A stretch of DNA of 7,699 nt from Bryobacterales bacterium (lineage in GTDB: Bacteria > Acidobacteriota > Terriglobia > Bryobacterales > Bryobacteraceae). The translations under genes and the position numbers were made by a program. Of this stretch, positions 4,781 through 7,699 are shown piece by piece; position 1 is the stretch's first letter, and every line of letters begins with the position of its first letter. Below the pieces are notes generated by a model. That model had not been told where the DNA came from and did not search any database. It saw only the letters and a program-made list of their open reading frames with translations. Location: the NCBI GenBank assembly GCA_003139735.1, contig PLGA01000172.1, positions 1-7,699 on the forward strand. The letters are read 5' to 3'.

Positions 4781-5548
4781 CTAGGTTTCCTTCAAGATCC
4801 GCACGGCCCAGAAATCGTCGGCCAGGTTCGGGTTGGTTAAATAGGCGTAGGGCATGGTGAAATAGCCGTCGATGCCCCAATCCGCGCCCCAGGAATTCCG
4901 TACGGTGAACCGCTGGGTTGCGTCGTCGTAGCCCACCGCCAGCACGGCGTGGCCGCCTTGGGTTTGCTCTTTGGGGCCGGGCAGGGACAACTCGCCGGTC
5001 TTGGCCACGGCATCGCTCTCAAAAGCGTCGTAGACGGTAAAGCCGAACACGAATGGGCATCCGGACGCAATGCATCCCTTGAGTTGCTTGAGATTCGTGG
5101 ACGCCAGCCGTTGATAGCTAATGGCTTCGCATTGGGCGGCGTCCGTGTAGCATTCGGGCGATGGCTTATCGGCGAACCTGGCGGCATCGTAGGGCCACAC
5201 GGTTTCCGGGCAGACGCCTTGGCCGGCGATGCACTTGACGCCGTCGCGGATGGCGGCGCCGCTATCCGAGCCGGCGTCTCCCTCCATATCGCGCTCGTTA
5301 TAGTAAATGAACAGCCGGGAGGGCGCGAAGACCTTGACGCCCTGCTTGATTTGATCGAACTGAACGGCCGCGGCGATGGCGTTGGCGGTGCAACTGCTGA
5401 GATCACCCTGATCGTAAACGTGAGGGCACTGGGTCCTCAGGTCTTTGCTGGCCGGTAGCTGGGCCAGTATGGCGGGCGCGGCGGCGTAGAGATGGTCCCG
5501 GTGATCGGGAAGGTCCGGGACCCACCCGTACGAACGATGAATTGGCAT
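4781..5548 (-). CDS. Papain-like (C1 family) cysteine peptidase
   Basis: A 255-residue papain-fold peptidase. The catalytic set is complete: Q47 (oxyanion hole) and C53 in DQGDLSSCTAN with the papain-like six-residue Q-to-C spacing, H200 in GGHAVLAVGYDD, and N218 in VRNSWGADWGIDGYF. The N terminus carries YGWVPDLPDHRD, typical of a bacterial C1 subgroup with a short leader rather than a long inhibitory propeptide. There is no signal peptide or membrane segment, so the protein is probably cytoplasmic or exported by an unrecognised route. It has further cysteines (C41, C106, C113, C133, C140, C159, C164) that could form disulfides, which would argue for an extracytoplasmic site. Start ATG 5548 has a strong AGGAG ribosome binding site. 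It lies 12 bases after the 89-residue gene and is probably co-transcribed with it. The substrate is unknown. Confidence 0.9.
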   Translation of the reverse strand: MPIHRSYGWVPDLPDHRDHLYAAAPAILAQLPASKDLRTQCPHVYDQGDLSSCTANAIAAAVQFDQIKQGVKVFAPSRLFIYYNERDMEGDAGSDSGAAIRDGVKCIAGQGVCPETVWPYDAARFADKPSPECYTDAAQCEAISYQRLASTNLKQLKGCIASGCPFVFGFTVYDAFESDAVAKTGELSLPGPKEQTQGGHAVLAVGYDDATQRFTVRNSWGADWGIDGYFTMPYAYLTNPNLADDFWAVRILKET

Positions 5549-5553
5549 TATTT

Positions 5554-5558
5554 CTCCT
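5554..5558 (-). promoter_or_regulatory. Shine-Dalgarno AGGAG of the peptidase gene
   Basis: AGGAG on the minus strand ends five bases before the ATG at 5548. It is the clearest ribosome binding site in the window, contrasts with the leaderless-looking upstream partner, and supports this start and translation as the second gene of a unit. Confidence 0.7.
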
Positions 5559-5560
5559 GG

Positions 5561-5830
5561 TTATAGCTGCATGACGGCGGCCAGCGGCAGACGGGCCGGT
5601 TGGATGCCGTGACGGGAGGCAAAGACGAGCAGGTCGGCGCACTTAGCGGTGCAGCGAAGGAGGGAGCCGATGAGTTCGTCGAGCGCCGGGCGGGCGGGAT
5701 GGCCGGGTTCGAGCGACAGGATGGCGCTTGAGACGCTACTGAGAATGACCGTGAATTCGCTGGTCAAGTCGAGGGCCACGGTAGCCGCCGCGACCGCGCA
5801 TGTTTGATCCGTTCCAATGAATTGCTTCAC
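5561..5830 (-). CDS. Small helical protein of unknown function, upstream partner of the peptidase
   Basis: An 89-residue frame with a GTG start; not recognised. The sequence is Ala/Leu-rich and looks all-helical, with amphipathic stretches around 12-40 and 47-72 separated by EPGHPARP. Cysteines at 11, 60 and 64 (C60-x3-C64) are notable. No signal peptide and no clear transmembrane helix, though 12-40 is fairly hydrophobic. The stop is only 12 bases before the peptidase start, implying one mRNA, so it may be a partner, chaperone or inhibitor of the peptidase; this is inference from position alone. No Shine-Dalgarno is present, but a TACTAT box lies six bases before the GTG, as in a leaderless gene. 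Support for coding is moderate: composition and context rather than homology. Confidence 0.55.
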   Translation of the reverse strand: MKQFIGTDQTCAVAAATVALDLTSEFTVILSSVSSAILSLEPGHPARPALDELIGSLLRCTAKCADLLVFASRHGIQPARLPLAAVMQL

Positions 5831-5836
5831 GACCGT

Positions 5837-5842
5837 ATAGTA
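5837..5842 (-). promoter_or_regulatory. -10-like box TACTAT giving a leaderless start
   Basis: TACTAT on the minus strand lies six bases before the GTG at 5830. The spacing places the transcription start at the start codon, the same arrangement as at 4561-4566. No -35 box is evident at 16-18 bases; the 5855-5870 palindrome occupies most of that space. Confidence 0.4.
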
Positions 5843-5854
5843 GCTGGCGGGTCT

Positions 5855-5870
5855 CCGAAGCCGGCTTCGG
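5855..5870. promoter_or_regulatory. 16-base perfect palindrome, possible operator
   Basis: CCGAAGCCGGCTTCGG is a perfect inverted repeat without spacer, centred about 20 bases upstream of the TACTAT box, i.e. overlapping the -35 zone of the small-gene/peptidase unit. A repressor or activator dyad is plausible. It is too compact for a good terminator and is not followed by a T-run. Confidence 0.35.
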
Positions 5871-5930
5871 TGGAACGGACAAGTCCTTTGGGATGAGCGT
5901 GAAAATAAATAAAAATCTTGGTGACCGGCG

Positions 5931-6704
5931 TCAGACGAGCTTCAAAGACGCGGCCAGAGCGTAGACTACCGGGAGCGAGAACAGGGTGCTGTCCACGCGA
6001 TCGAGGAAGCCGCCATGACCGGGCAGGATGGCGCCGCTGTCCTTGATTCCGGCGCCGCGCTTCATGGCGGATTCCACCAGGTCGCCCAATTGGCCGGCGA
6101 CGTTGGCGGCAGCCGCGAACCCGATGGCGAGGGGCGCGCCGATGGCGGGGACAAAGTGCATGAGATACCCACCGGCGATCAAAACCGAGGTGACCAACGA
6201 GGCGGCGGCGCCGTCCCAGGATTTCTGGGGACTCACGCGCGGGGCCATCTTATGCCTGCCGAACGCCTTGCCCACATAGTAGGCTCCGGCGTCGCCGACC
6301 CAGTTCACCAGGAGGGCAAACATGAGCCAGTGCGGGTTGGCCTCGCGGAGGGGAATGGCGCACTTCCAACAGCCGAACACATAGGCTACGCCCAAGGTCA
6401 GCAAGGCGGCGCGGGGCAGCGTCTTGGCCAGGTCGGCGGCGCACATGGCCAGTGCGAGCGAAACCAGCGCGGCGGCAACCAGGGCCAGCCAGGCATCGCC
6501 TCTCCAGGCCAACAGCAACAAACCGAGTCCATAGCCCAAGGGGCCTGGCGCTCCGAAGCCGTAGGCGGCCGCAATGCCATTGTATTCGCGATAGCTCAGC
6601 AGGGCCGCGGCCACCAGCACGGCGAGGAAAACCCAATCGCCGGCGAACAGGACCACGTAGACGATGAATGGGACAAGCGCGGCGGCGGTTAGAAGCCGCT
6701 TCAT
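5931..6704 (-). CDS. cdsA: Phosphatidate cytidylyltransferase (CDP-diglyceride synthase)
   Basis: An integral membrane enzyme that makes CDP-diacylglycerol from phosphatidic acid and CTP, the precursor of all bacterial phospholipids. 257 residues, in the usual size range. Hydrophobic membrane segments occupy most of residues 5-115, with more near 168-205 and 240-252. The family signature is intact at 207-239: S212, K215-R216, K221-D222, PGHGG 228-232, D235-R236 and D238. The GDAGAYYVGKAFGR block at 137-150 followed by SPQKSWDG is also typical. The ATG overlaps the uppS stop codon in an ATGA arrangement, implying translational coupling. The dxr and rseP genes that often follow cdsA are absent here. 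Only a T-rich tract (minus strand, 5916 to 5902) and no good hairpin follows the stop. Confidence 0.95.
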   Translation of the reverse strand: MKRLLTAAALVPFIVYVVLFAGDWVFLAVLVAAALLSYREYNGIAAAYGFGAPGPLGYGLGLLLLAWRGDAWLALVAAALVSLALAMCAADLAKTLPRAALLTLGVAYVFGCWKCAIPLREANPHWLMFALLVNWVGDAGAYYVGKAFGRHKMAPRVSPQKSWDGAAASLVTSVLIAGGYLMHFVPAIGAPLAIGFAAAANVAGQLGDLVESAMKRGAGIKDSGAILPGHGGFLDRVDSTLFSLPVVYALAASLKLV

Positions 6705-7552
6705 GACGGGCGGAGCGCTTCGATGAAGTTCGGCTCGCTGGGATTGGGGGCTTCTTCGAAGGCATCGACCGCCTGCCCGCCGCTCAGACCGCCGTAGCGC
6801 CGGTCGCGCTTCTGGTACTCAAGCACGGCCCGCAGCAAGTCCGTGCGCGAGAAATCCGGCCAGAGCGTTTGGGTGACGTACAACTCGGCGTAGGCGATCT
6901 GCCACAGCAAAAAGTTGCTGATGCGCATTTCGCCGGAGGTGCGGATCAGAAGATCCGGGTCCGGGCAGGACGCCGTATAGAGGTTGGTGGCGATCAGGTC
7001 CTCATCGAATTTCAAGGTTTCGAGTCTGCCATCCAGGCGCGCCATGTCCAGGATGGCGTTCATGGCATCCACGATTTCGGCGCGCCCGCCGTAGTTGATC
7101 GCCAGATTCAAGAGCAGCCCGCGATTGGCGGATGTGGCTTCCAGCACGGCATCCAGTTCGCGCCGAACTTGCGGCGGCAAGGCATCCAGCCGGCCGATGG
7201 CCTGCAGGCGGACGTCGTTCCTCTGGAGATTGGGAAGCTCCTGCTTCAGGTAATAGCGCAGCAGCCGCCAGAGCGTCTCGACCTCCGCACGGGGCCGCTT
7301 CCAGTTCTCCACGGAGAATGCGTAGAGCGTAAGTACCTTGACGCCCAGTTGAGCGCAGGTTTCCACGGTAGAGCGAACCGGATCCACGCCCGCTCGATGG
7401 CCGGCGACTCGCGGCAAGCGGCGGCGAGCCGCCCAGCGGCCGTTCCCATCCATGATGATGGCGATGTGCTCGGGCAGCCGGACGGGATCGATGGCGTGCG
7501 CAAGGGCCCAGTCCCGATCACCAGGCTCAAGCGCTTCCAGTAAAGCTCTCAT
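6701..7552 (-). CDS. uppS: Undecaprenyl diphosphate synthase (cis-prenyltransferase)
   Basis: A cytosolic, membrane-associated enzyme that adds isopentenyl units in cis to farnesyl diphosphate, making the C55 lipid carrier for peptidoglycan and other envelope glycans. 283 residues. Family motifs are intact: HIAIIMDGNGRWA with the catalytic Asp at D35, GHRAG at 51-55, YAFSVENWKRP at 77-87, NLAINYGGR at 149-157, and the signature DPDLLIRTSGEMRISNF at 198-214 followed by WQIAYAELY. It has an N-terminal extension of about 28 residues and a C-terminal tail of about 28 residues (after RRYGGL) rich in Glu/Pro/Asn, making it longer than E. coli UppS (about 253). The ATG at 7552 is preceded by AAGG seven bases upstream. 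It is the first gene visible of the uppS-cdsA unit; upstream DNA is intergenic. Confidence 0.96.
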   Translation of the reverse strand: MRALLEALEPGDRDWALAHAIDPVRLPEHIAIIMDGNGRWAARRRLPRVAGHRAGVDPVRSTVETCAQLGVKVLTLYAFSVENWKRPRAEVETLWRLLRYYLKQELPNLQRNDVRLQAIGRLDALPPQVRRELDAVLEATSANRGLLLNLAINYGGRAEIVDAMNAILDMARLDGRLETLKFDEDLIATNLYTASCPDPDLLIRTSGEMRISNFLLWQIAYAELYVTQTLWPDFSRTDLLRAVLEYQKRDRRYGGLSGGQAVDAFEEAPNPSEPNFIEALRPS

Positions 7553-7563
7553 GCGGAAACCTT

Positions 7564-7569
7564 ATGATA
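7564..7569 (-). promoter_or_regulatory. -10-like box TATCAT upstream of uppS
   Basis: TATCAT on the minus strand lies 11 bases before the uppS ATG, which would give a leader of only about four or five bases, although an AAGG could act as ribosome binding site if transcription starts further up. No strong -35 box. It suggests that uppS-cdsA has its own promoter rather than being read from a gene beyond the window edge. Confidence 0.35.
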
Positions 7570-7641
7570 CAACAATGCTCCGCCGAGTAATTTGCGGGGC
7601 CAAGTGGATGGGTGGGGCGGGGCGGATATGGGCGATGCCTC

Positions 7642-7699
7642 TTACGCCCTTACAGGGCTGGCGCGGTTCCGGACCGGTTCCACAGGGCTTACGCCCTGG
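7642..7699. repeat. Palindromic intergenic repeat element, truncated by the window edge
   Basis: TTACGCCCT occurs at 7642-7650 and 7689-7697, and ACAGGGCT at 7652-7659 and 7682-7689, in opposite order, so the element is two hairpins facing each other: GCCCT-TAC-AGGGC (7646-7658) and CAGGGC-TTAC-GCCCTG (7683-7698). Between them is GGTTCC repeated directly (7665-7670, 7676-7681) around GGACC. This looks like a REP/MITE-type dispersed element of the kind I associate with Planctomycetes and Acidobacteria. The right end is not seen. Confidence 0.65.

Noticed and set aside
5902..5916. T-rich tract after cdsA (minus strand) as an intrinsic terminator
   Set aside because: The U-rich run is good, but I find no stable hairpin directly before it; GGTCACC is too small to fold.
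6740..6749. GGGATTGGGG near the uppS 3' end as a further copy of the intergenic repeat, giving NPSEPNF
   Set aside because: The match ends after nine bases and lacks the TTCGTTTGG half, so it is within chance expectation for this composition.

Overview
The window is G+C-rich bacterial DNA that most resembles an acidobacterium of the Candidatus Solibacter / Bryobacterales type. I base this on gene content, an abundance of short intergenic repeats (a GGATTGGGTTCGTTTGG family, and a GGGCTTACGCCC-type palindromic element at the right edge) that I associate with those genomes, and several start codons placed directly after a -10 box. The taxonomic call is an inference and was not searched. I see no prophage, CRISPR array, transposase or toxin-antitoxin pair. 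Most genes are ordinary chromosomal ones; the novelty lies in how some of them are paired and in the repeats.

Left part (1-443). The window opens inside the 3' end of a tRNA (probably Arg, anticodon not visible). A 420-base stretch without a credible gene follows. It holds two related 23-base palindromes and a degenerate second copy of the tRNA 3' end, which suggests an old integration footprint or a decayed tRNA duplicate.

Plus-strand block (444-3908). A stand-alone rubrerythrin (no rubredoxin domain) is followed by a GlpC/HdrD-type iron-sulfur protein with two 4Fe-4S motifs and two CCG domains, then by an FAD-dependent glycerol-3-phosphate dehydrogenase (glpD). The first two genes form a plausible peroxide-detoxification pair in which the Fe-S protein feeds electrons to the rubrerythrin. 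The neighbouring glpD suggests a possible link to glycerol-3-phosphate oxidation.

Middle (3909-4780). A repeat-rich intergenic region carries three copies of a G/T-rich repeat and strong hairpins. On the minus strand follows a cysteine-rich, probably metal-binding protein of unknown function whose C-terminal tail is encoded by one of these repeats. A hairpin terminator for the next gene closes the region.

Minus-strand block (4781-7552). Reading leftwards from the right edge: uppS (undecaprenyl diphosphate synthase) and cdsA (phosphatidate cytidylyltransferase) overlap by four bases and are clearly co-transcribed; they supply the lipid carrier for cell-wall synthesis and CDP-diacylglycerol for phospholipids. 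Next comes a separate two-gene unit: an 89-residue protein of unknown function followed 12 bases later by a papain-like (C1) cysteine peptidase without a signal peptide. The right edge (about 7642-7699) is a truncated palindromic intergenic repeat.
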